NCBI RefSeq assembly: GCF_007858185.1
Contig: NZ_VFES01000002.1
Location: 1-64,000, forward strand
DNA: 64,000 nt
Direction of reading: 5' to 3'
DNA from: Pseudomonas grimontii
GTDB lineage: Bacteria > Pseudomonadota > Gammaproteobacteria > Pseudomonadales > Pseudomonadaceae
This document shows, piece after piece, positions 9,071 to 16,624 of the stretch (its first letter is position 1; every line of letters begins with the position of its first letter). The notes below the pieces were generated by a model. That model did no database searches. It was not told where the DNA came from and saw only the letters and a list, made by a program, of their open reading frames with translations. The position numbers and the translations under genes are program-made.

Positions 9071-9946
9071 GTGACGCCGATGTTCGATCCCGTGTTGTTA
9101 CGCAGCTTTGTTGCCGTGGTGGACTGCGGCAACTTCACCCGCGCCGCCGAGCGCCTGCACTTGACCCAGTCCACTGTGAGCCAGCAGATCCGCCGCCTCG
9201 AAGACGCCGTGGCGTGCCAGTTGCTGGACCGCGACCAGCGCCGTGTGGTCGCCACCGCCGAGGGCGAGCGTTTGTTGGCCTATGCGCGGCGCATCCTCGC
9301 GTTGCATGAAGAAGCTGCCGATGTGTTGATCAACCAACAGAGCGACGGCGTGCTGCGCCTCGGCGTACCGGAAGACTTTGCGGCGCAGCGACTGATGCCG
9401 TTGCTGTCGGCATTTGTGCTGGCCTACCCGCGGGTGCGCCTGGAGGTCACCAGCGGCCTGGGCCCCGAGTTGCAGCGTCAGTACCGCAGTGGTGAATTCG
9501 ACGTGTTGCTGGTCAAGCAGATGGGCAGCAGCGATGACTGCCTGGCGTCGTGGCCCGAGCCGCTGTGTTGGGTCGACAGCCGCAGCACGCCGTGCCTGGG
9601 GCGCGACCCTCTGCCGTTGGTGGCATTCCCGGTGGGCGGCCTGTACCGCAATGAAATGCTGCACCACCTGGAAGTGAGCGGCTGGCGCTGGCGTATCGGC
9701 TATTCCAGCGCGAGCCTGGCCAGCGTGTGTTCGGCGGTGGCGGCGGGATTGGGTGTGAGTCTGTTGCCGCGACGGGTAGTGCAGCCAGGGCATGTGGAAC
9801 TGGGGCCGGACAGTGGTTTGCCCGTGGTGCAAGGCGTGCGCCTGGCGTTGTATGCCCGTCATGGCCTGAGTGCCGCGGGGCAGTGCTTACAGGCTGAACT
9901 GTTCGATTTGTGCGCAAACAGTCCCGTTGATCCATGCCTTAACTGA
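9071..9946 (+). CDS. LysR-family regulator, divergent from the MFS gene
   Basis: LysR-type regulator of about 291 aa. The DNA-binding region is PVLLRSFVAVVDCGNFTRAA with helix LTQSTVSQQIRRLE. The effector domain follows (LRLGVPEDFAAQRLMP). Possible starts are GTG 9056, ATG 9068, GTG 9071 and ATG 9080. AAAGGGA at 9061-9067 favours 9071 or 9080. It is divergent from the MFS gene across about 100 bp and is its likely regulator. Confidence 0.85.
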   Translation: MTPMFDPVLLRSFVAVVDCGNFTRAAERLHLTQSTVSQQIRRLEDAVACQLLDRDQRRVVATAEGERLLAYARRILALHEEAADVLINQQSDGVLRLGVPEDFAAQRLMPLLSAFVLAYPRVRLEVTSGLGPELQRQYRSGEFDVLLVKQMGSSDDCLASWPEPLCWVDSRSTPCLGRDPLPLVAFPVGGLYRNEMLHHLEVSGWRWRIGYSSASLASVCSAVAAGLGVSLLPRRVVQPGHVELGPDSGLPVVQGVRLALYARHGLSAAGQCLQAELFDLCANSPVDPCLN

Positions 9947-9972
9947 ATATTTTGTATGCCTGAAAAGCATCA

Positions 9973-10022
9973 AAAAAAACCACCTCGGCGCCAGGCCACG
10001 CCGGCCGGGGCTTTGGTGTTTT
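9973..10022 (+). terminator. Possible terminator after the LysR gene
   Basis: AAAACCACC pairs with GGTGTTTT around a GC-rich, partly self-complementary core (GGCCACGCCGGCC), ending in a short T run. It lies between the LysR stop (9946) and the tonB start (10171). The remaining ~150 bp to tonB should contain the tonB promoter, but no clear boxes were identified. Confidence 0.4.
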
Positions 10023-10170
10023 CAGAGAGATCGCTTATTCAGATTTGATCTATCTATAACTTCAAAGATTACTTTAAGAGATAAGCGTCTAGCCCCGATG
10101 ATTCAGCCCTCGACGGTCTTCCACGCAGGCCCGTCGGTTTTTTTGTTTCGAAACCGCAGGGAGTCAATCA

Positions 10171-10986
10171 ATGGGCAATGTCCAGACCGCCGCCAGTGCA
10201 CCCGAGGCGCAATGGCGCCAGGCACCGAGTGGTGAGTTGGTCGACCTTGGCCGGCCGCACCGCGCGCCGTTGGGGCAATTGCGAACGCAGAAAACCCCAA
10301 AGCGCTTCTCCAGCCGCCGCGAAGGGATCCTGCTCGGTCTGTTGGTATTGGCCCTGCACGGTGCGGTGATTTATTGGGTAAGCCAGAAACCCACCCCGGT
10401 GCTGCCGATTGTGCCGCCGGAGATTCCGCCGATGACCATCGAATTTTCCCAGCCGGCACCGCCCGTGGTGGAACCGCCACCGCCTGTGCCGCCACCACCG
10501 CCACCGCCCGTGGTTGAGCCACCGCCGCCGGTGGTGGATGAGTTGGCCGCCAAGCCGGCGCCGCCCAAGCCGATTGCAAAACCCAAGCCCAAGCCGGTGC
10601 CAAAGCCTGAGCCCAAGCCCGCCCCGAAACCGGTCGAGCAGGCGCCCACGCCACCGCAACCGGCGCCACCGGCACCCGCGCCTGCTCCGCCCGCGCCCGC
10701 CCCGGTGACACCGGCTTCGGCCAACGCCGCGTACCTCAAGAACCCGGCGCCGGAATACCCGTCACTGGCTCAGCGTCGCGGTTGGGAAGGTACGGTGTTG
10801 TTGCGGGTGCATGTATTGGCCAGCGGTAAGCCGGGCGAGATCCAGGTCCAGAAAAGCAGCGGTCGCCAGCAACTCGACGATGCCGCGTTGACCGCCGTGA
10901 AGCGTTGGAGCTTCGTGCCGGCCAAGCAGGGCGATGTGGCCCAGGACGGCTGGGTCAGCGTCCCGATCGATTTCAAGATTCACTAA
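10171..10986 (+). CDS. tonB: TonB energy-transducing protein
   Basis: TonB of 271 aa. It starts with a ~50-residue cytoplasmic extension typical of Pseudomonas TonB, then one membrane anchor (EGILLGLLVLALHGAVIYW). A periplasmic Pro-rich spacer (PPPPVPPPPPPPVVEPPPP, then KPKPKPVPKPEPKPAPKP) follows. The C-terminal domain (NPAPEYPSLAQRRGWEGTVL, LDDAALTAVKRWSFVPA) contacts the TonB box of outer-membrane receptors. It is first in an operon with exbB (54 bp downstream) and exbD. Its closeness to the receptor at 5474 suggests it may energise organosulfur uptake; a general iron-uptake role is equally possible. Confidence 0.92.
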   Translation: MGNVQTAASAPEAQWRQAPSGELVDLGRPHRAPLGQLRTQKTPKRFSSRREGILLGLLVLALHGAVIYWVSQKPTPVLPIVPPEIPPMTIEFSQPAPPVVEPPPPVPPPPPPPVVEPPPPVVDELAAKPAPPKPIAKPKPKPVPKPEPKPAPKPVEQAPTPPQPAPPAPAPAPPAPAPVTPASANAAYLKNPAPEYPSLAQRRGWEGTVLLRVHVLASGKPGEIQVQKSSGRQQLDDAALTAVKRWSFVPAKQGDVAQDGWVSVPIDFKIH

Positions 10987-11040
10987 CTATTGCGCTTCGG
11001 TGTGTTGCACACGCCGCGACTTGTACAGAGGGGAAACATC

Positions 11041-11760
11041 ATGGCATTAGCATCTCCACTTGAATCCATCGAAAGCGCGGTGATCTGGCTGCTGGTGGTC
11101 TTTTCGGTCGCCACCTGGGGCCTGGCCTTGCTCAAGGGCGTGCAGTTCGGTCGCCTTAAAGCGCAGGATCGCAAGTTCCACAAACAATTCTGGGCGGCGT
11201 CGAGTCTTGACTCGGCCGCCGAGCTGGCCGAAACCCAGCCCGGCGCCGCTGCCCGTGTGGCCCAGGCCGGTTACGCCGCGATCCAGGTAGGGGATGCGCC
11301 GCACGCGGCCGACCTGAGCCAGGCGATCAACCATCAGGACCGCCTCGAGCGTGCCCTGCGCCAGCAGATCGTACGTGAGCGCCGCTCCCTGGAAACCGGC
11401 CTGGCCGTGGTCGCCAGTATTGGCAGCACCTCGCCGTTTATCGGCCTGTTCGGCACCGTGTGGGGGATCATGGAAGCGCTCAAGGGCATCAGCGCCGCCG
11501 GCTCCGCCAGCCTTGAAACCGTGGCCGGCCCGATCGGTGCAGCCTTGGTCGCCACGGGCGTGGGGATCGCCGTCGCGGTGCCGGCGGTGCTGGTCTACAA
11601 CTACTTCCTGCGTCGCCTGAAGCTGACGGCGGCCGACCTGGATGACTTCGCCCGCGACTTCTACAGCCTGGCGCAGAAGAACTCTTTCCGCGTGCTGCTG
11701 CATCCTGCCCTGACTAAAAATGCGCCGGGCAACCCGCAAAAAGTGAAGGAGGCGTCCTGA
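11041..11760 (+). CDS. exbB: ExbB proton-channel subunit (MotA/TolQ/ExbB family)
   Basis: Inner-membrane protein of 239 aa with three hydrophobic segments: ESAVIWLLVVFSVATWGLAL, then TGLAVVASIGSTSPFIGLFG and VAVPAVLVYNYFL. The TVWGIMEALKGI segment is characteristic of the family. The start at 11041 has AGAGGGG upstream. With ExbD it forms the proton channel that drives TonB. The gene ends with AAGGAGG, which serves exbD starting 2 nt after the stop. Confidence 0.92.
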   Translation: MALASPLESIESAVIWLLVVFSVATWGLALLKGVQFGRLKAQDRKFHKQFWAASSLDSAAELAETQPGAAARVAQAGYAAIQVGDAPHAADLSQAINHQDRLERALRQQIVRERRSLETGLAVVASIGSTSPFIGLFGTVWGIMEALKGISAAGSASLETVAGPIGAALVATGVGIAVAVPAVLVYNYFLRRLKLTAADLDDFARDFYSLAQKNSFRVLLHPALTKNAPGNPQKVKEAS

Positions 11761-11761
11761 C

Positions 11762-12163
11762 ATGGCCTTCTCCACGCAAGACAGTGATGAGGTGTTGAGC
11801 GAGATCAACGTCACGCCGCTGGTGGACGTGATGCTGGTACTGCTGGTGGTGTTTATCGTCACCGCGCCGCTGTTGACCAACGCGATCCCGATCAACCTGC
11901 CCAAGACCGAGGCCGTGGCGCCGGTGGAGCAGAAGGACCCGCTGGTGGTGAGCATCGACGGCGCCGGCAAACTGTTTATCAACAAGGACGAAATCCAGCC
12001 GGATCTGCTGGAATTCAACCTGCAGGCGGCTAAGGCCAAGGACCCCGATGTGCGGGTGCAACTGCAGGCTGACGATGGCGTGAACTACGGCGAAGTGGCG
12101 CGAGCCATGGCGTCTATCGAGCGCGCGGGTATTACCAAGCTGTCGGTGATTACCGCACGTTAG
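11762..12163 (+). CDS. exbD: ExbD proton-channel subunit
   Basis: 133-aa ExbD with one N-terminal membrane helix containing the essential Asp (TPLVDVMLVLLVVFIVTAPL) and a periplasmic domain (VSIDGAGKLFINKDEI, RVQLQADDGVNYGEV). Shine-Dalgarno AAGGAGG overlaps the end of exbB, so translation is coupled. It is the last gene of the tonB operon and is followed by a terminator. Confidence 0.93.
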   Translation: MAFSTQDSDEVLSEINVTPLVDVMLVLLVVFIVTAPLLTNAIPINLPKTEAVAPVEQKDPLVVSIDGAGKLFINKDEIQPDLLEFNLQAAKAKDPDVRVQLQADDGVNYGEVARAMASIERAGITKLSVITAR

Positions 12164-12189
12164 TTGCAAAAGCCTCGACAATTTTTTGG

Positions 12190-12226
12190 CCGTTTTCCTT
12201 GGCAGGGTGCGGCCTTTTTTTTGCCT
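12190..12226 (+). terminator. Rho-independent terminator of tonB-exbB-exbD
   Basis: GGCCG pairs with CGGCC, followed by eight Ts, 27 bp after the exbD stop. Confidence 0.7.
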
Positions 12227-12248
12227 CCGTTTCAGTAACATCACACGA

Positions 12249-13196
12249 TCAAAGTGCGCCAACCCCAGCGATTTGCGGATACCGGATTTCAACTTCTTGC
12301 TGAAACTTTCTAGCGCTCTCTTTAAGCCAGTCAATCAACCGAGCGATATCAGGTTCCGACTGCCGCCCATTCCTACAAATAACGTAGTACGCCGCCGGCG
12401 ACATCATCAGCGGGCCGCCTAGTGTGACTAATGCACCTTCTTCCAACTGGTCATACACCAACGCTGTCCTGGCCAGCGCAATCCCGCCACCCTTCACCGC
12501 CAGACTGATTGCCAGGCTTGAGTCCGGAAAGCGCGGCCCATGGTGATAAGGCGCAGCTGCCAGGCCCTGGAACGCAAACCAGCTTTCCCACCCTGGACAC
12601 ACTTGATCGTCCACACGGTGAATGAGTGGATACCGCGCGATATCCGTCAGCGAAATATCGCCATTCATGCGTTGAAACTCCGGTGAGCAAACCGGGAACA
12701 CGGCATCGCGCATCAGAAGCTCGGCATGATGATCCGGGTAGTCGCCGTACCCCATCACAATCGCAACATCGAATTGATGGGCACCGAGATTGGCGCTATT
12801 CATATCCGCACTGGTCAATACCAGGTCGAGATTGAATGAAGCGTCGGTGTGGGAACCATGCATTCTGGGGATTAGCCAGGTCGAACACAGGGACGAAGTG
12901 CACGAAAGATAAAGGGGCTGAGATTTGCGCGGATTCAGCGAGTGCAACACCGTCTCAAGGGTTTTGAAAAAATCATCGGTCACCGGCAACAAAGCCTGCC
13001 CGGCGGTTGTGAGGTTGACGCCCCGCGAATGGCGTTCGAACAACTGAACGCCCCACCACTCTTCCAGACCTGCGATCTGATGACTGATGGCACTGGCGGT
13101 GAGGCTCAACTCTGATGCTGCGCGGGCGAAACTGCCTGTTCGTGCAGCACTGACAAAGGCTTGCAGCATGGGTGTAGGTGGCGGACGTTGGCCCAT
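12249..13196 (-). CDS. LysR-family regulator, GcvA-like
   Basis: LysR regulator of 315 aa with the DNA-binding segment FVSAARTGSFARAASELSLT and helix ASAISHQIAGLE, typical of the GcvA/AmpR branch. Its ATG at 13196 shares a base with the stop of the EamA gene (TGATG), so the two are translationally coupled. This argues against a longer start inside the transporter gene. Last gene of the oxygenase-EamA-LysR set, probably its regulator. Effector unknown. Confidence 0.85.
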   Translation of the reverse strand: MGQRPPPTPMLQAFVSAARTGSFARAASELSLTASAISHQIAGLEEWWGVQLFERHSRGVNLTTAGQALLPVTDDFFKTLETVLHSLNPRKSQPLYLSCTSSLCSTWLIPRMHGSHTDASFNLDLVLTSADMNSANLGAHQFDVAIVMGYGDYPDHHAELLMRDAVFPVCSPEFQRMNGDISLTDIARYPLIHRVDDQVCPGWESWFAFQGLAAAPYHHGPRFPDSSLAISLAVKGGGIALARTALVYDQLEEGALVTLGGPLMMSPAAYYVICRNGRQSEPDIARLIDWLKESARKFQQEVEIRYPQIAGVGAL

Positions 13197-14044
13197 CAGG
13201 TGCTCACTTTGATCAGGATGATCCCGCAAACAATGACGAACGCCGAAAGCATCCGCCGCCAGCCGAACCGCTCGTGAAAAAACAGCGCGGCAATAATGGC
13301 GCCGATAATAACACTGGTTTCCCGCAACGCTGAGATCTTGGCCACCGCATCCAGCGACAGCGCGAACAGCACCAGGCCGTAGGAAGTGAGGTAAAAAACG
13401 CCGCCCATTACGCCGACTTTCCAATGGTTGCGAATGGCCTCTGCGAATTCCAGACGTTTCTTGAAAAACGCCAGCGCCGGAATCGGAATGCTCTGGAATA
13501 CCGTCAGATAGATGATGTATTGCAGCACCGTCTCACTGGCTCTGACACCTTTGGCATCCACCACTGTGTAGGACGCGATGAAAGCACCTGCGCACACCGC
13601 CATCAGAATTGGTTTGAACATACGCGCGGACATCCTGCGCACGAATGTCAGGCTGATAATGCCTACGCAAATCAGCAACACCCCCGCCATGGCATGAAAC
13701 GATAGCTGCTCGTGCAGCAGGAAATAGGAAAACAGCGCGACTAAAACCGGTGGCACCCCGCGCATGACCGGGTAGACCTGCCCAAAGTCGCCGGTTTCAT
13801 ACGCTTTGATCAGAAACAATCGATAGGCCGTGTTGAGCACCACGGAAACCAGCACGTAGCCCCACACCTGCAGGCTTGGCGTATTCACCAGCGGCAGCGC
13901 CGCCAGGCAGATCAGCAACGCCGTACCATCGACCATGGCCAAGGTCATGAAGCGACTGCTCCCCGCCCGGACGACCGCGTTCCAGGTGGCGTGCATGAAG
14001 GCGGAGATCAAAACAAGGGTGATCGCGATGTTGGAGTTGTCCAT
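13196..14044 (-). CDS. EamA/DMT-family transporter
   Basis: Drug/metabolite transporter of 282 aa with ten predicted membrane helices in two EamA halves (the second begins near MSARMFKPILMAVCAGAF). Such proteins usually export amino acids or small metabolites. It sits 53 bp downstream of the oxygenase gene and is coupled to the following LysR gene, so export of a hydroxylated amino-acid-like product is a reasonable guess and no more. A Shine-Dalgarno is not obvious. Confidence 0.85.
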   Translation of the reverse strand: MDNSNIAITLVLISAFMHATWNAVVRAGSSRFMTLAMVDGTALLICLAALPLVNTPSLQVWGYVLVSVVLNTAYRLFLIKAYETGDFGQVYPVMRGVPPVLVALFSYFLLHEQLSFHAMAGVLLICVGIISLTFVRRMSARMFKPILMAVCAGAFIASYTVVDAKGVRASETVLQYIIYLTVFQSIPIPALAFFKKRLEFAEAIRNHWKVGVMGGVFYLTSYGLVLFALSLDAVAKISALRETSVIIGAIIAALFFHERFGWRRMLSAFVIVCGIILIKVST

Positions 14045-14097
14045 GGGGCTCGGCTTGTGATGGGAATATGAAGTTGTGCCTTATGGCCAGCGAGGGA

Positions 14098-15045
14098 TCA
14101 TCGTTTGCGCAACCACATTCGTAACATGTATCGATTGAGATCTTTCAAAGAGACTGCGTCATCAATCTCTAAGCGCGGAGCGCTCTTATCGATGAAATGC
14201 GTTCGGGTATGGAGAAACTTGTTGTCAGCTGAAATAAGAACCTGCCCTGGTTCAAGCAGCACTCGATGTTGAACTGAAGATTGATCAAGGACTGTATCTA
14301 GAAAATCCAATGCATGTATTTGCGCCAGGGTTAATGGCGCTCCCGCTTTGATGTGGGCCGATTCGATATAGACGCGGAAGTACCTAATCAAAGGGATGCC
14401 CTCATTTGAAAAGCTCAAGATTGGCGCTTTGAATAATTGTTCTTCCTCCGCCATACCTCGATTTTCAAAATAGAAATCGCACTTAAGTTCTTCCAGTACC
14501 TCAGGGAATGCCATTAATTCAGCGTATACCGCACTTGCGTCTATCAGAATACTTTCGCCGCCGAGTAAGGCTTTCTGGCCACAAGCCAGAATCAAATAAT
14601 CGATAGGGAGCGGATCGCTTACGCCATCGTTATGGACATATGCGCCCTGACGGGTCTGATGATATCTCGCACCTTCTTCAATGCTTTTACCTCCCCGGTC
14701 ATACACCTCAATAACCCTATGGCCAAGATGGTTCTGCACCATTGGCGCTCCCAGCAAAGAGCCGAACGTCCATATCAAAGATTTGAAACCTGCAAGATCA
14801 TCGACTTTAAATCCATCTAGGATAAGGACGTGTTTTTCGTGATCAACGATTTTTCGTATATTGCGCAGTTCTGCGCTGAGGGTCTGCGAGTGATGGGGGG
14901 CGATGTAAGCAGGTTTTGCATCGAATCGATTAGTTTGATCATCCGGTTCGGAGCTGGCTTTTGCGCTCAGTAGTTCGTTGAATGCGGTCTTAGAAAGCCT
15001 GACTTTAGAAATTTCGTGGTGGAAAGTACTTATATTTATATTCAT
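14098..15045 (-). CDS. TauD/TfdA-family (clavaminate-synthase-like) oxygenase
   Basis: 315-aa protein with the Fe(II)/2-oxoglutarate oxygenase signature: HND of YVHNDGVSD as the HxD pair, the following GGES turn (LLGGESILID), a distal His in NKFLHTRTHF, and the 2-oxoglutarate Arg in the C-terminal MLRMWLR. The arrangement is closer to clavaminate synthase, VioC and AsnO enzymes, which hydroxylate amino acids or peptidyl residues, than to TauD. The gene is visibly richer in A+T than its neighbours, which suggests horizontal acquisition. Residues 1-60 match nothing I recognise. The substrate is unknown. Confidence 0.8.
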   Translation of the reverse strand: MNINISTFHHEISKVRLSKTAFNELLSAKASSEPDDQTNRFDAKPAYIAPHHSQTLSAELRNIRKIVDHEKHVLILDGFKVDDLAGFKSLIWTFGSLLGAPMVQNHLGHRVIEVYDRGGKSIEEGARYHQTRQGAYVHNDGVSDPLPIDYLILACGQKALLGGESILIDASAVYAELMAFPEVLEELKCDFYFENRGMAEEEQLFKAPILSFSNEGIPLIRYFRVYIESAHIKAGAPLTLAQIHALDFLDTVLDQSSVQHRVLLEPGQVLISADNKFLHTRTHFIDKSAPRLEIDDAVSLKDLNRYMLRMWLRKR

Positions 15046-15302
15046 TGCGATTCTTTACGGGGTTGGTTGGAGTCAATATTTAACTAACCTCACCACTCTC
15101 CGGAAAAGCGAAAAGTCGTCAGCGGAGCCATAAAAAACCGTCATGGAAGATATTTCCTACAAGAAAGTTCATCAGGTGATCGATGCTGGCATTTCGTCAT
15201 GATTTGTAAAGGGCCAGCAAGCCGTGTCCCTTTAAATTGCAGGACGTTTCCGAGACAATCCCCGCCGCCTTGTGACTGTTGGAATGGATGGCTAGTCTTC
15301 GG
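15046..15302. other. Intergenic spacer with no recognised gene
   Basis: About 257 bp between the divergent oxygenase gene and the structured leader. It must hold promoters for both sides but no confident -35/-10 pair or ORF was found. Confidence 0.5.
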
Positions 15303-15504
15303 CCCGTCGCTGGTTTTCAGCGATCGGGTTTAGCAGCCTGAGTTCAATAGGCACACGGTTCACATCCGCGTTTATGGTGGCTGTGCGTGGGGCACCCTCG
15401 GGTGCGCTGGTGTTCCTATTGGCCAGTCTGCTAACCCGCGTACAGCTGCCACCTATCGTTTAGCAGCGTTAGTGGTCGCTCCCGTGTTCAATAGGAGTTA
15501 CACC
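15303..15504 (+). ncRNA. Candidate structured cis-regulatory leader with pseudoknot
   Basis: The 5' region of the small gene at 15505 has extensive complementarity. P0 is 15303-15312 with 15318-15328. P1 is TTAGCAG 15330-15336 with CTGCTAA 15428-15434. P2 is CAATAGG 15345-15351 with CCTATTG 15415-15421. P3 is a 16-bp stem, 15376-15391 with 15435-15453, one 3-nt bulge. P4 is GCACC-CTCG-GGTGC, 15392-15405. P3 crosses P1/P2, giving an H-type pseudoknot. TTAGCAG recurs at 15460-15466, and CAATAGG at 15489-15495 over the Shine-Dalgarno TAGGAG (15492-15497). The middle strands can therefore pair with either copy, as expected for a translational switch. No known riboswitch family was recognised. Confidence 0.6.
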
Positions 15505-15753
15505 ATGACCAAAGCACTTCCCGACCCACCCGTTGACTGCCTTGTCGCCAACGAAAACCTCAGTTTCGAAGACGCCCAACTTTATATCGCTCACCTGATC
15601 CACAGCGCATCGGCCACCGTATGGGACTGTTGTGAGCACCTGCAGCCGCACGACCGCGCGAAAGTCCATGCGGTGTGGCATTTGCTGGAAATGGCCAAGA
15701 CCGTGGTGGATCGCACCATCGACTGCATGCCTCGTACCAATCACGTCATCTAA
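15505..15753 (+). CDS. Small DUF3077/DUF6124-like Pseudomonas protein
   Basis: 82-aa soluble protein starting MTKALPDPPVDC. A helical C-terminal half (FEDAQLYIAHLIHSASATVW, then HAVWHLLEMAKTVVDRTID) fits the small DUF3077/DUF6124-type proteins abundant in Pseudomonas. The ATG at 15505 is 7 nt after AGGAG. The upstream in-frame start at 15472 would lie inside the structured leader and is rejected. The function is unknown. The elaborate leader implies tight translational control. Confidence 0.65.
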   Translation: MTKALPDPPVDCLVANENLSFEDAQLYIAHLIHSASATVWDCCEHLQPHDRAKVHAVWHLLEMAKTVVDRTIDCMPRTNHVI

Positions 15754-15787
15754 AACCACTGCAAATTGAATGTGAAATCGAGTCAAT

Positions 15788-15872
15788 GTGGGAGGGGGCT
15801 TGCCCCCGATAGCGGTCCGTCAGCTAAAAATAGGTGGCTGACCCACCGCCATCGGGGGCAAGCCCCTCCCAC
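15788..15872. repeat. REPIN (paired inverted REP sequences)
   Basis: GTGGGAGGGGGCTTGCCCCC and its inverted partner GGGGGCAAGCCCCTCCCAC flank a ~45-bp centre. The long hairpin also separates the small gene from the hydrolase gene. Confidence 0.85.
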
Positions 15873-15928
15873 ATTTTGATCTCATGCGGGTTTGAGTTTT
15901 TGGTTATTAATAAATAGCTTCTTATTCC

Positions 15929-15957
15929 TTAACGGATATAACCCTCGTCCCTATACT
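15929..15957 (+). promoter_or_regulatory. Probable sigma-70 promoter of the hydrolase/sfnR genes
   Basis: TTAACG (15929-15934), a 17-bp spacer and TATACT (15952-15957) lie 37 bp before the hydrolase start. The upstream CTTATTCC-TTAACG closely resembles CTTATTCCGTCAACG at 1562-1576 upstream of atsK, so a shared regulator may bind both. Confidence 0.55.
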
Positions 15958-15993
15958 GTCCTACAACGTTAAACGCTGCAGGAGGGCACACCC

Positions 15994-16575
15994 ATGCACA
16001 GCGAGTCGATTCGTTATCTGATCGTGCCGGGCTGGCAAGGATCGCCAGAAGATCATTGGCAAAGTCACTGGCAGAACAGCCTGCCCAACAGCGCACGCGT
16101 GGAGCAGGCCGATTGGCTGACGCCGCGCCGCGAGGACTGGGTGGCTGCGCTGGCCGAGGCGATTGCCGCCGACAGCACCCCGGTGATTCTGATCGCCCAT
16201 AGCCTGGGCTGCATCACCGTGGCCCATTGGGCGGCCACTGCCCCCGTGCAGTTCCTGCGGCAGGTGCGTGGCGCCTTGCTGGTGGCCCCGGCGGACGTCG
16301 AACGTCCGGCGTGCTCGCCTGCGTTGCGCAACTTTGCGCCGATCCCCACCGACCTGTTGCCGTTTCCCAGCCAGGTGGTCAGTTCCGATAACGACAGCGC
16401 CGTCAGTGCCCCCCGGGCCCTGGAGCTGGCGCGCAACTGGGGGGCCGAAGCCGGCATCCTGTCGGGGGCCGGCCATATCAATGTGAAGTCCGGTCACCAG
16501 CGCTGGGAGCAGGGGTTCGCCTACCTGTATCGCCTGCAAAGCCGCCTCGAGCATCACGCCCGGCGCACCGCCTGA
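15994..16575 (+). CDS. RBBP9/YdeN-family serine hydrolase
   Basis: Alpha/beta hydrolase of 193 aa. It has the early VPGWQGSPEDHW segment, nucleophile S70 in AHSLGC, an acidic residue in SSDNDSAVS and H161 in GAGHIN, so the catalytic triad looks complete. RBBP9/YdeN proteins are small cytoplasmic hydrolases of mostly unknown substrate. It lies 49 bp upstream of the SfnR-like gene and may share its transcript. A partner role in organosulfur use is inferred from position only. Confidence 0.85.
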   Translation: MHSESIRYLIVPGWQGSPEDHWQSHWQNSLPNSARVEQADWLTPRREDWVAALAEAIAADSTPVILIAHSLGCITVAHWAATAPVQFLRQVRGALLVAPADVERPACSPALRNFAPIPTDLLPFPSQVVSSDNDSAVSAPRALELARNWGAEAGILSGAGHINVKSGHQRWEQGFAYLYRLQSRLEHHARRTA

Positions 16576-16624
16576 TATTTTTTCAACGCCCCGTCCCTGA
16601 GTGGATTTGGGGCGGGAGCTTGCC

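Noticed and set aside
15472..15504. Upstream in-frame start for the small DUF3077-like gene
   Set aside because: It would place the start inside the structured leader with no Shine-Dalgarno, while AGGAG lies 7 nt before the ATG at 15505.
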